A DNA stretch of 64,000 bases from an uncultured Cyclobacteriaceae bacterium (lineage in GTDB: Bacteria; Bacteroidota; Bacteroidia; Cytophagales; Cyclobacteriaceae). The notes under the pieces were generated by a model, which saw only the letters and a list, made by a program, of their open reading frames with translations, did no database searches and was not told where the DNA came from. Positions 51,087 through 59,391 of this stretch are shown here, in pieces; the first letter of the stretch is position 1; each line of letters starts with the position of its first letter. The position numbers and the translations under genes are program-made. The DNA lies in NCBI GenBank assembly GCA_943788235.1, contig CALSPM010000002.1, forward strand, positions 372,001 through 436,000, read 5' to 3'.

Positions 51087-52100
51087 ATGAAGCATGTAAA
51101 AATAGGAATTATTGGGATTGGTCGAATGGGACAGATTCATCTGGATAACCTTATGCAGAAATTTTCAGAAGTAGAGGTTGTTGCTATTTCAGATATTAAT
51201 GAAGAGGCTAGACAATGGGCAGAGAAATATAATATATCTAAGTTTTATTCTTATTATGAGGATCTCATAGCTGATCAAGAGGTCAATACCGTAGTCATTT
51301 GTTCTCCAACAAATCAACATGCAGAAAACATCATAGCTGCGGCTCAAGCAGGTAAAAATATTTTTTGTGAAAAGCCCATGGATTTGTCAATTCAAACCGC
51401 AACAAAGGTTTTGCAAATCGTTGAAAAGGCTGGCGTCAAATTTATGTTGGGATTTAATCGTCGATTTGATCCGAACTTCATGAAGATAAAAAGCTTAATA
51501 GAAGAAGGGAAAGTAGGGGATCCACAAATAGTTAAAATCACGAGTCGAGATCCTGCACCACCACCGATTGATTATGTAAAGTCTTCTGGAGGGATGTTTC
51601 TAGATATGACTATTCATGATTTTGATATGGCTAGGTTTATGGTCAGTAGTAAGGTTATATCAATTTTTGCAGTGGGTAGGAACCTCATCGATCCTAATAT
51701 TGGCATCGCAGGAGACATTGATACCGCGGTAGTAACGATCACTTTTGATAGTGGCGCCATCGTCACTATAGACAACAGCCGTCAAGCCGTTTATGGGTAC
51801 GACCAAAGAGTGGAAGTATTTGGTTCAGAAGGTATGGCCGGTACCGAGAATAATAAATCAGATAATCATTACTACTACAATAAAAAGGGTCAATCGGAAT
51901 CCTTACCGCTTCATTTTTTTATGGATAGATATATTCCCTCTTATTTTAATGAAATGAAGGCCTTTATTCATTGTATTGTCCATGACGACGTACCAAAAGT
52001 AGGAGGTCAAGATGGCTTAATTTCATTGGCTATGGGATGGGCAGCGAATACATCTATGCAAGAAAACAGGGTAGTGATGTTAAAAGAGATACTGAATTAA
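51087..52100 (+). CDS. iolG: Inositol 2-dehydrogenase
   Basis: A 337-residue Gfo/Idh/MocA oxidoreductase with IGIGRMGQIH (NAD-binding), NIFCEKPMDLS, the RDPAPPPIDYVKSSGGMF stretch and LDMTIHDFDMAR. These segments are those of bacterial myo-inositol 2-dehydrogenase, so this copy is the better candidate for the first step, myo-inositol to scyllo-inosose. It lies 30 nt after copy 1 and just before the symporter. Confidence 0.92.
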   Translation: MKHVKIGIIGIGRMGQIHLDNLMQKFSEVEVVAISDINEEARQWAEKYNISKFYSYYEDLIADQEVNTVVICSPTNQHAENIIAAAQAGKNIFCEKPMDLSIQTATKVLQIVEKAGVKFMLGFNRRFDPNFMKIKSLIEEGKVGDPQIVKITSRDPAPPPIDYVKSSGGMFLDMTIHDFDMARFMVSSKVISIFAVGRNLIDPNIGIAGDIDTAVVTITFDSGAIVTIDNSRQAVYGYDQRVEVFGSEGMAGTENNKSDNHYYYNKKGQSESLPLHFFMDRYIPSYFNEMKAFIHCIVHDDVPKVGGQDGLISLAMGWAANTSMQENRVVMLKEILN

Positions 52101-52152
52101 GAGAACCAATAAAAGGGTCAGTATAAAATTTAGCTTTTAGATAAAACAGAAC

Positions 52153-53730
52153 ATGTATACTTTCATAACTTTTTTGGCATTCACCTTGGTTGTCGCAATT
52201 TACTCTTGGTATAAATTGCGAAATCAAAAGTTAGATTCTCAGGATGGATATTTTCTGGGTGGAAGAAGTTTAACCGGCCCCGTAATTGCGGGATCTATGT
52301 TGTTGACGAATATCTCCACGGAACATTTGATTGGTATGAATGGATCTTCTTATAAAAACGGCTTTATCATTATTGGCTGGGAAGTCACTTCGGCACTTGC
52401 TTTAGTGTTGGCAGCCATATATTTTGTTCCAAAATACTTAAAAATGGGTTTAACTACGATTCCCCAATATCTAGAAAATCGATTTGACAGCTTAACGCGA
52501 ACCTTAGTCGCCTTATTTTTGATTATTTCTTTTGTAGTAACCCTCTTACCTATAGTACTTTATACCGGAGCCATTAACTTAGAGAGCATTTTTGATATTT
52601 CAAGCGTTCTTGGTGTAAGCAAGACGGAAGGCCTTTGGATAACCGTAGGGTTGGTTGGCTTATTGGGATCTATTTATGCCGTTTTTGGTGGTTTAAAGGC
52701 CGTAGCTATTTCTGATACCGTCAACGGATATGGCTTATTGATAGGAGGGACTGCCATTCCGATACTGGCTTTCATGAGTATCGGTGATGGAAATCTGCTC
52801 ATAGGTTTGGAAAAAGTATTTAACGCCGTTCCAGAAAAGTTTAATGTGATCGGGGCTAAAGATTCGGTCATGCCTTTTGAAACCTTATTTACCGGGTTGA
52901 TCATCAATCAAATTTATTTCTGGTGTATGAATCAAAACATTATTCAACGAGCATTAGGTGCTAAAAACCTTATGGAGGCCCAGAAAGGCTTACTTTATAC
53001 GGGTGTTTTAAAAATATTTGTACCTATAATCATCATACTACCAGGGGTTATTGGATTTTATTATTTTGGAGATAGCTTTTATGATCAGCAAGACATGATC
53101 TATCCAGAATTAATTAAAAAGGTTATGCCCAAATGGTTTACGGGTTTATTTGCGGCGGTGGTGATGGGTGCGGTGCTGAGTACATTTAACAGCGTCCTCA
53201 ATAGTGCGGCCACAATTTTTAGTGTTGACGTGTATAAAAGGCATATCAATCCATCCTCGAGCGATCGAAAAATGGTGAAAGTAGGGAAGTCAGTATCCGC
53301 GATATTGGCCTTATTCGCAATCATTAGTGCACCGATGGTAGATAATGCATCAGATGGACTATACCAGCTTTTACAACAACTAAATGGTATTTTCTTTATT
53401 CCGGTGGCTTCCATCATGCTCGCAGGCTTCTTTTTACCTAAAATATCTGCTATGGGAGCAAAAGCTGCCCTTTTTTCTGGTTTATCATTTTATATCATCT
53501 GTATTTTTATTTTAGATGTAGATCTTCATTTTATTCATATTTGGGGTATTGAATTTTTATTAAATATGGCTATTATGTTTGGTGTTTCCTATTTCTATCC
53601 AAATCAAAAAAGTTTAGATATTGGTGATATTAGTTTATTGGACTTAACCGAATGGAAGCATACTAAAAAACTCTCTATGGGTTTGTGTGTAGTGACCCTT
53701 CTAATTTATATTGTGTTGGGGCAAGTTTAA
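52153..53730 (+). CDS. Sodium/solute symporter, probably for inositol
   Basis: A 525-residue SSS (SLC5-like) transporter with about 14 membrane segments. GYFLGGRSLTGPVIAGSMLLT, the SGLT-type NISTEHLIGMNG segment and the NQNIIQRALGAKN motif are typical of the sugar/inositol branch. As the last gene of the iol operon it is the likely importer of myo-inositol with Na+. The substrate is inferred from context. Confidence 0.88.
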   Translation: MYTFITFLAFTLVVAIYSWYKLRNQKLDSQDGYFLGGRSLTGPVIAGSMLLTNISTEHLIGMNGSSYKNGFIIIGWEVTSALALVLAAIYFVPKYLKMGLTTIPQYLENRFDSLTRTLVALFLIISFVVTLLPIVLYTGAINLESIFDISSVLGVSKTEGLWITVGLVGLLGSIYAVFGGLKAVAISDTVNGYGLLIGGTAIPILAFMSIGDGNLLIGLEKVFNAVPEKFNVIGAKDSVMPFETLFTGLIINQIYFWCMNQNIIQRALGAKNLMEAQKGLLYTGVLKIFVPIIIILPGVIGFYYFGDSFYDQQDMIYPELIKKVMPKWFTGLFAAVVMGAVLSTFNSVLNSAATIFSVDVYKRHINPSSSDRKMVKVGKSVSAILALFAIISAPMVDNASDGLYQLLQQLNGIFFIPVASIMLAGFFLPKISAMGAKAALFSGLSFYIICIFILDVDLHFIHIWGIEFLLNMAIMFGVSYFYPNQKSLDIGDISLLDLTEWKHTKKLSMGLCVVTLLIYIVLGQV

Positions 53731-54279
53731 ATTAGAATTCTATTGCCAAAAGAGTAGAGTATGATGCCTTACTGAAATCGCGCTAATTTTTTTTGTCATG
53801 GAAGAGACTAACAAAGTCTTGAGACGAAGAACAAAACAATCTATAGGTTTATAGATCGCTTAATAGAAGGTATTCAGCCAAGAACTGATAGAGCAATTCA
53901 CAATTTATATATATGAATATTTTTTAATGACAAAATCCTTTCAAAACAACAACTTAACATAATATAAATTATATAACAATTTATTACGCTCAAGTATATA
54001 TCTGTATGGCGCTATTGAATATTTGAAGCATTCTATATAAGTGCACATTGTAGTATTTTATATATTAAATTATTAAAAACTTACCGATGAAATTTTAGTA
54101 CCACTTCGTATTGGGCATGGCATCTATCTCCATACAAATTTGAGTTTTGGATGAACCCTTAACCAGTAAATTATTCCAAACTCATGAAACCGCTTAGGTA
54201 AAATTCACACATTTTAAATATGAACTCATAAGCTTTATGAATTGTTATTTAAATTGGTATTAATAAAATAGAAAAATAA
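53731..54279. other. AT-rich spacer with a small palindrome
   Basis: No gene is seen in these 549 nt. ATCTATA (53839-53845) pairs with TATAGAT (53850-53856) around GGTT, about 110 nt after the symporter stop; it may end the inositol operon transcript, but no T-run follows. A frame of 18 codons from 53799 is too short to call. Confidence 0.35.
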
Positions 54280-55650
54280 ATGAAAAAAAACCTGAGCTTA
54301 TATATTTATACATGTATATTTTTCTCAATATTTTTTCCAAGTTGCCAATCATCTGTTAAAAAAGAAAAACGCTCTCAAATAGATTCATCCTTATTATCTC
54401 AAAAAGCAACTATCCAAGATGTAGAACAAGGTATTCGAGCCAATATAGATGCCCAAATCAAAGCAGGTGATGGTTATTTCACTTTTTGGAATGACAGTGT
54501 AGAATTAAGTTTAAAATTGGTCCGGGTGCATACAGAGTACCTATCTTTACTTGGATCCAATGAATTCTTCGCCTGTGTAGACCTTGCCACAGAAAATGGA
54601 GACGTTTATGATGTAGACTTCTTTCTCAAAGGTACTGTAGGCAGTATGAAGGTAACCAAGACAAATGTGCATAAGCTCAATGGAAAGCCTTATTATACTT
54701 GGGAGCAAGGTGACGACAAAATATGGCATACGGTTCCTGTTGAAAATGCCGGTTCCGAACTGTTGGGTGTGATTGAAAGTGCTGATCGTTTTACTTTCAC
54801 TTATGAAGTGCAACTGCCTGAATTAAGTGAATCTGCGGAAATTTGGCTTCCTCTAGCACAAAGTGATTCTTTCCAACAAGTTGAAATCTTGACTATTGAT
54901 GCTCCTGTTGAACATAAGCTCCTTACCGAGGGTGAAAATAACAATAGTATTCTTTTTCTTAAACTTATGCCTGAGCATGCTCATGATAAAATTATTATAC
55001 AATATCAAGTACGGAGAATTGAAAAGTCAGTCTATATTGAGGAAACGTTCAATCCTAAAAAATACATTAAAGCTACCTCTTTAAACCCAGTAGGAGATCG
55101 ATTTGAAGTGATTTCTAGCGCCGTAATTGAATCAAAACAAGCAGATACACCCTTGATGAAAGCAAGAGCCTTGTATGATTATATTATAGATAATATGCGG
55201 TATGCGAAAGAAGGTATTTATGGAACGGGAGATGCTAATTACGCTTGTGATTCCAAATCCGGTAATTGCACAGAATTCCACTCATTTTTCATCTCGCTTG
55301 CTCGTTCTGTAGGCATACCTTCTCGATTTGCCGTAGGCGCCTCTATTCCCTCTGAGCGCAATGAAGGGGGGATAGATGGTTACCATTGCTGGGCAGAGTT
55401 TTATGCGGAAGGAAAATGGTGGCCTATAGATATCAGTGAAGCCAACAAATACACACCATTGGCCACCTATTATTTTGGACATCATCCGGCCAATCGAATT
55501 GAATTCAGTCGGGGCAGAGATTTGAAGCCTGATCCTTTACCTCAATCGGGACCTATCAACTTCCTAGCTTATCCCATATTCGAAATCGGAGGTGAGCCGG
55601 CTTTTGTTCGAACTACTTTTTCTTTCAAAAGAACAACGTCCGAAATATAA
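54280..55650 (+). CDS. Transglutaminase-like lipoprotein
   Basis: A 456-residue lipoprotein (lipobox PSC, Cys22) with an N-terminal beta-rich part and a C-terminal transglutaminase-like cysteine-protease fold (about 285-410). The triad is visible: Cys330 in GNCTEFHSFF, His369 in GYHCWAEFY and Asp384 in WPIDISEA. Bacterial members act as peptidases or amide hydrolases on proteins or peptides, mostly in the envelope. It ends 8 nt before the stop of the convergent EHP-repeat lipoprotein. Confidence 0.88.
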   Translation: MKKNLSLYIYTCIFFSIFFPSCQSSVKKEKRSQIDSSLLSQKATIQDVEQGIRANIDAQIKAGDGYFTFWNDSVELSLKLVRVHTEYLSLLGSNEFFACVDLATENGDVYDVDFFLKGTVGSMKVTKTNVHKLNGKPYYTWEQGDDKIWHTVPVENAGSELLGVIESADRFTFTYEVQLPELSESAEIWLPLAQSDSFQQVEILTIDAPVEHKLLTEGENNNSILFLKLMPEHAHDKIIIQYQVRRIEKSVYIEETFNPKKYIKATSLNPVGDRFEVISSAVIESKQADTPLMKARALYDYIIDNMRYAKEGIYGTGDANYACDSKSGNCTEFHSFFISLARSVGIPSRFAVGASIPSERNEGGIDGYHCWAEFYAEGKWWPIDISEANKYTPLATYYFGHHPANRIEFSRGRDLKPDPLPQSGPINFLAYPIFEIGGEPAFVRTTFSFKRTTSEI

Positions 55651-55658
55651 TATCTTAT

Positions 55659-55928
55659 TTATTTAGGATGCTCAGCGTCTGAAGTATCATCTGTAGGATG
55701 TTCACTATCTGCGGCATCATCTGATGGATGTTCGCTGCCTGAGGTTTCTGTCGATAAACTATCAGAAGGATGTTCAGTACTTTCAGTGGATGTGGTTTCT
55801 ACTTTATCTGTGCTTTCGGCCTCTTTTTTTGAAGGTGTGCTGCAAGCACTTGCCAATACGAAGATGAAAAAAGAAAGTATCCATAGACCACTTATTAGTG
55901 ATTTTAACTTATTGGAAATAACTATCAT
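55659..55928 (-). CDS. Tiny EHP-repeat lipoprotein
   Basis: An 89-residue protein with a membrane-targeting signal and lipobox LASAC, then about 58 residues of Ser/Thr/Glu/Asp-rich sequence. In it the triplet Glu-His-Pro recurs four times, the last three at a strict ten-residue spacing (EHPSDDAADS, EHPTDDTSDA, EHPK). The region should be disordered, acidic and possibly metal-binding through the His and Asp residues. I recall small His-Pro-rich lipoproteins in other Bacteroidota but no known function. Confidence 0.65.
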   Translation of the reverse strand: MIVISNKLKSLISGLWILSFFIFVLASACSTPSKKEAESTDKVETTSTESTEHPSDSLSTETSGSEHPSDDAADSEHPTDDTSDAEHPK

Positions 55929-56369
55929 AATTTATTTATTTAAAGAAACAATAAAAATAAAAAACAAATATAAGAAGTTACAATTATTTTTTGAGCTTCT
56001 TCATTAAAATTAAAGTGTAATCGGTAATATTTAATGTGAGAACTAAATTATTAGCTTGAACTAATTTTGATTGATTTCAAGCAGTTTAATTTAAGATATT
56101 TTAAAATGTTTATAAAGAGTTAAAATTGATCTTGATTATTTAATTGAACAGGTATCCTATCAAGGATGATACGATGAACTGATGATTATTTTGAAAAGTG
56201 GGTTCCTACACCATGCCGGAATCAAACTTTACTTCCCTTAAGCTGATTGTACCGCTATAGGTCCCACCCGCTCAGAATTTATTAACCTATCGGTTCATTT
56301 AGATAGCCTCCTCTCCTCTTGTTCAATACCTGAAAAGGATACCATCTAGTCTCTTTATTGATGGATTCT
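55929..56369. other. Intergenic stretch, no gene seen
   Basis: About 440 nt upstream of the EHP lipoprotein (minus strand). All frames are broken and I recognised no protein similarity. It borders the tail of the decayed MBL-fold gene and may include more of the same decay. Confidence 0.35.
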
Positions 56370-57415
56370 CTAGACGTCAATGTCTCTCCTATATTTAGGG
56401 GTAACTAAGTTAATCTGATCTTCAGATGTATTGTACTGCTAAGTTGATAGGTTCATACCAGTCATGATTGGATAAATTCAACGTACCCCAACGGATGGGG
56501 AACATTATATTCGCTTTTAAGTCTTTGGCCGCTGGGATCGATTGTTCGGTATGCATGTGGATGTCTCGCCATCCTAGATCTTCTCCATTATCACCAATTT
56601 TAATAAATCCTATCTCGATGGGTCCTAATTCCTCTCCAATAGTTCGAAAATGATTACCAAAACCTGAATCACCACTATGATAAATGCGATGATTTAGATT
56701 AGAGATGACCCAAGAAGTTCATAAAGCAGCATAGTTCAAGCCAGTAGGGCCCTAATAATGTCTTGCAGGGGTACAATGAATGGTGAATTCATATCAGGTG
56801 AGACTTTCCTACCAATCCATTTCATTGATTTGGGTTGCTGAGATGCCCCATTTAATAAGATGGGCTTTGAGACCAATGCCTATATAAAACTGGCTCCCTG
56901 ATGCAGCCAATACCTTAACCGTTTTCAAATCAAATGATAATGAGAAATGGTAACGATGTCAATCGCAGGCAAGGCCTCTACCATCAAGGGAGAAGGATTA
57001 TACCGTTTGGGTGAAATCAATTTTATGGAAAAACGAGATCTGATAGCATGAGATCTGTCAGTATTCTCTTGCCATCATTTCGATATAAACGGTAGCACGC
57101 CCAAGTCAAGTAGTCTTCATGCCAACTTTGACTGAGTCAGCAAAAACCGGAACCTCCATTGGAAATAGGCCTGGCGGTACGCGTTGCTGGTCTCCAAGTA
57201 AGTCGATTATATTCACCTTGATATCGTAAGGGATAACAGATGGCGAGTTTTGAAAATGAGTTCCATTAAATGCCCTAGGGACTCGAGCTTTTACAGTACT
57301 TTCTTTATCCATGATTCCACCGAATTCTATTCCACTTAAAACCCATTGAACCAGCGCATAACTCAACAAAGGAATACTAGCAATAAAAGCAAGAATGATT
57401 TTAATTTTTTTTCAT
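56370..57415 (-). pseudogene. Decayed MBL-fold metallohydrolase (UlaG/RomA-like)
   Basis: On the minus strand, pieces in several frames together read as an MBL-fold hydrolase. From the N-terminus they are: a signal/anchor and VQWVLSGIEFGG, the metal-site remnant TISHYHFD, HLIKWGISATQINEMDW, TIHCTPARHY, RIYHSGDSGFGNHF, DIHMHTEQSIPAAKDL, PIRWGTLNLSNHDWYEPI and the tail LVTPKY. The frame is broken by a one-base slip in the A8 run after the start, by several stops, and by other shifts. The order and spacing match UlaG/RomA-like proteins, which act on lactone or phospholipid-like substrates. The gene is dead. Confidence 0.78.
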
Positions 57416-57536
57416 TTTATATAAAATGAGTAAATAAGCGCAACACTCATTGTTTGATTCATTTTACCAAAAAGATTCATTTTGGACCTTAGATGCGGAG
57501 AAATTGATAAATATACTTAATCACTGGCAGAAGAAA

Positions 57537-57968
57537 CTATTCGACAATGATGAATTTATGGTCCATACGCTTTCCTGTAGTTTGACTCATCATCTTTACC
57601 ACATACAAGTCTGGCTTCAATGATTTTAGTGAAAGATTATTATTTTTAGGTATTTCACTATTTAAGAGTCTATATTCATCTATGGATACGATATAATAAT
57701 CATATTCAGAAGGATAGAATTTGATGAATTCTTTTGCAGGATTTGGATAAAATCAAGTTTACTATTTAATGAAAATTCAGTTCTGACCTCTGTAAATACA
57801 AACCAATTGAAATTATTTCTCCCGCTCCAAGTATTTTTAGGTGGAGCGTGTAAGATCCAGCAAGCATCACTGCATTTGCATAGATGATTACCCAATCTTG
57901 CCATCCTCCGGTTACAGGTGTTCTCTTAGCGAAAATCTCAATTTCAACAGAATCCACCACTGAATAAA
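57537..57968 (-). pseudogene. Remnant of a CBM6-type, T9SS-sorted secreted protein
   Basis: The minus strand encodes a piece typical of carbohydrate-binding module 6: VTGGWQDWVII, LAGSYTLHLKILGAG and, after a frame change, NNFNWFVFTEV. This is followed, again in changed frames, by a T9SS type A tail (LKPDLYVVKMMSQTTGKRM, HKFIIVE, then stop at 57537). The whole N-terminal catalytic part is missing and at least two frameshifts separate the pieces. It is the 3' end of a lost secreted glycan-active gene. Confidence 0.7.
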
Positions 57969-57974
57969 AGCCTA

Positions 57975-58181
57975 ATGAGACCTCAGCTCAGAGTGAGGCA
58001 ACTCTCAATTTCCGGATATCAGTTCCTAATAGGTTCGATTGTCGGTCTATCTAAAATGAACCTAATTAAAAAAGAAATTGCAAATTTGAGTCATGTAAGC
58101 ACGAGAGCTATTGAAATGTCACGCTATCGGTTAAGAAAAATACTAAGGCTAAAAAAAGGTGAATTTGGTCGATTTTTTTAA
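57975..58181 (+). pseudogene. Fragment of a LuxR-type DNA-binding domain
   Basis: A 68-codon frame whose second half reads as a helix-turn-helix of the LuxR/GerE kind: KKEIANLSHVSTRAIEMSRY followed by RLRKILRLKKGE. In Bacteroidota this is usually the C-terminal end of a large sensor-regulator. The sensor part and most of the domain's first helix are missing or scrambled. It starts 7 nt from the CBM6 remnant, so a deletion may have joined the two. Confidence 0.6.
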
Positions 58182-58390
58182 TGAAAGTCCAATGAGTATT
58201 TAGATAATAATGATGACCCCATGCAACCCTCATTCAAGGGCGTATTTTTACAATTTCTGCGAAAAAATAGGCTCCATTGTCCTCACTAAAATTAACTTTT
58301 TGATAGGCGTCCTTCTTTGATTCATTGAGATATCTAAAAAAATCAGCCATAGTATTGAGCCATTTGACAATTGAAGAGTAATTTTACTAT

Positions 58391-59164
58391 ATGATCATAG
58401 TAGTTTCCCCAGCTAAGAACCTTGACTTTACCTCAAGATACGATATTCAAGTGACGCAACCCAGACTCTTGGAATGCACCCACGAACTCATCACTACCTT
58501 ACGGAAAAAATCTGTTAAGGATATTGAAAATTTGATGGGTATCAGTACTTCTTTGGCAACATTAAACGTTCAGCGGTATCATGATTTTGAAAAGGACCCT
58601 TCTATAGCGCACACTCAACCTGCCGTTTTTGCCTTTAATGGAGATGTTTATCAAGGCTTACAAGCGCCTACATTTGATGCCCAAAAAATCGATTTTGCTC
58701 AAAAGCATCTTCGAATTCTTTCTGGTTTATATGGTTTACTGAGACCTCTAGATTTAATTCAGCCTTATCGACTAGAAATGGGCACTCAACTTGCTTTTGA
58801 TGATTATAAGACTCTTTATGAGTATTGGGATACAAAAATCATGAATTTATTATTGGAAGATCTTAGGGCACAAAATGATAATGTTATCGTAAATTTAGCC
58901 TCGAATGAATATTTTAAATCAGTGAATAAAAAGGAGTTTCCGGCTGTTGTCATAGATGTTGAGTTTAAAGACTTCAAAAATGATCATTACAAGATCATCT
59001 CATTCTTTGCTAAAAAAGCAAGAGGAATGATGTCTAAATACATTATTGACCATGCGATAAGCGATCCGGAAGATTTGAAAGGATTTGATTCAGGAGGATA
59101 TTACTTTGATCCAGAAGCTTCCTCAGCTCAAAAAATAGCTTTTAAAAGAAACGCCAAAAGATAG
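58391..59164 (+). CDS. yaaA: YaaA/DUF328 peroxide-stress protein
   Basis: A 257-residue protein of the UPF0246/YaaA family, which in E. coli limits free iron and DNA damage during hydrogen peroxide stress. The N-terminus VVSPAKNLDF, the central FNGDVYQGL and LSGLYGLLRPLDLIQPYRLEMGT, and the C-terminal KKARGMMSKYII are diagnostic. A box TAATTTTAC lies at 58379-58387, just before the ATG, with a TTG 21 nt upstream of it. The gene is intact although the 2 kb before it are decayed. Confidence 0.94.
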   Translation: MIIVVSPAKNLDFTSRYDIQVTQPRLLECTHELITTLRKKSVKDIENLMGISTSLATLNVQRYHDFEKDPSIAHTQPAVFAFNGDVYQGLQAPTFDAQKIDFAQKHLRILSGLYGLLRPLDLIQPYRLEMGTQLAFDDYKTLYEYWDTKIMNLLLEDLRAQNDNVIVNLASNEYFKSVNKKEFPAVVIDVEFKDFKNDHYKIISFFAKKARGMMSKYIIDHAISDPEDLKGFDSGGYYFDPEASSAQKIAFKRNAKR

Positions 59165-59391
59165 CATTTATTGAAGTGAAAATGCATTGTTGAGTTTCAT
59201 TACCTAAATCCACTTTATTGCTTCCTAGGGAATCCCTCTCATATATGAAAGAGTCATGGGACTTCATTACGACCTTTCAATTAATGACTTTGTGACAAGG
59301 CTTTGTGCCCGAAAATGAGGTTCCGTTGTTTAATCTTGGTACGATTAAATATCTGCCTAACTTCAACCACATCTACAATAACCTTTTGGAA

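Noticed and set aside
53799-53855. Short frame starting MEETNKVLRRRTKQ after the symporter
   Set aside because: Only 18 codons, with no support from neighbours or a ribosome site.
55659-55790. Short repeats that could be read as a CRISPR-like array
   Set aside because: The repeat units are 30 nt, contiguous, in frame, and encode EHP units of a lipoprotein. There are no spacers or cas genes.
56468-56653. Plus-strand frame of 61 codons in the decayed region
   Set aside because: It is antisense to recognisable MBL-fold remnants on the minus strand.
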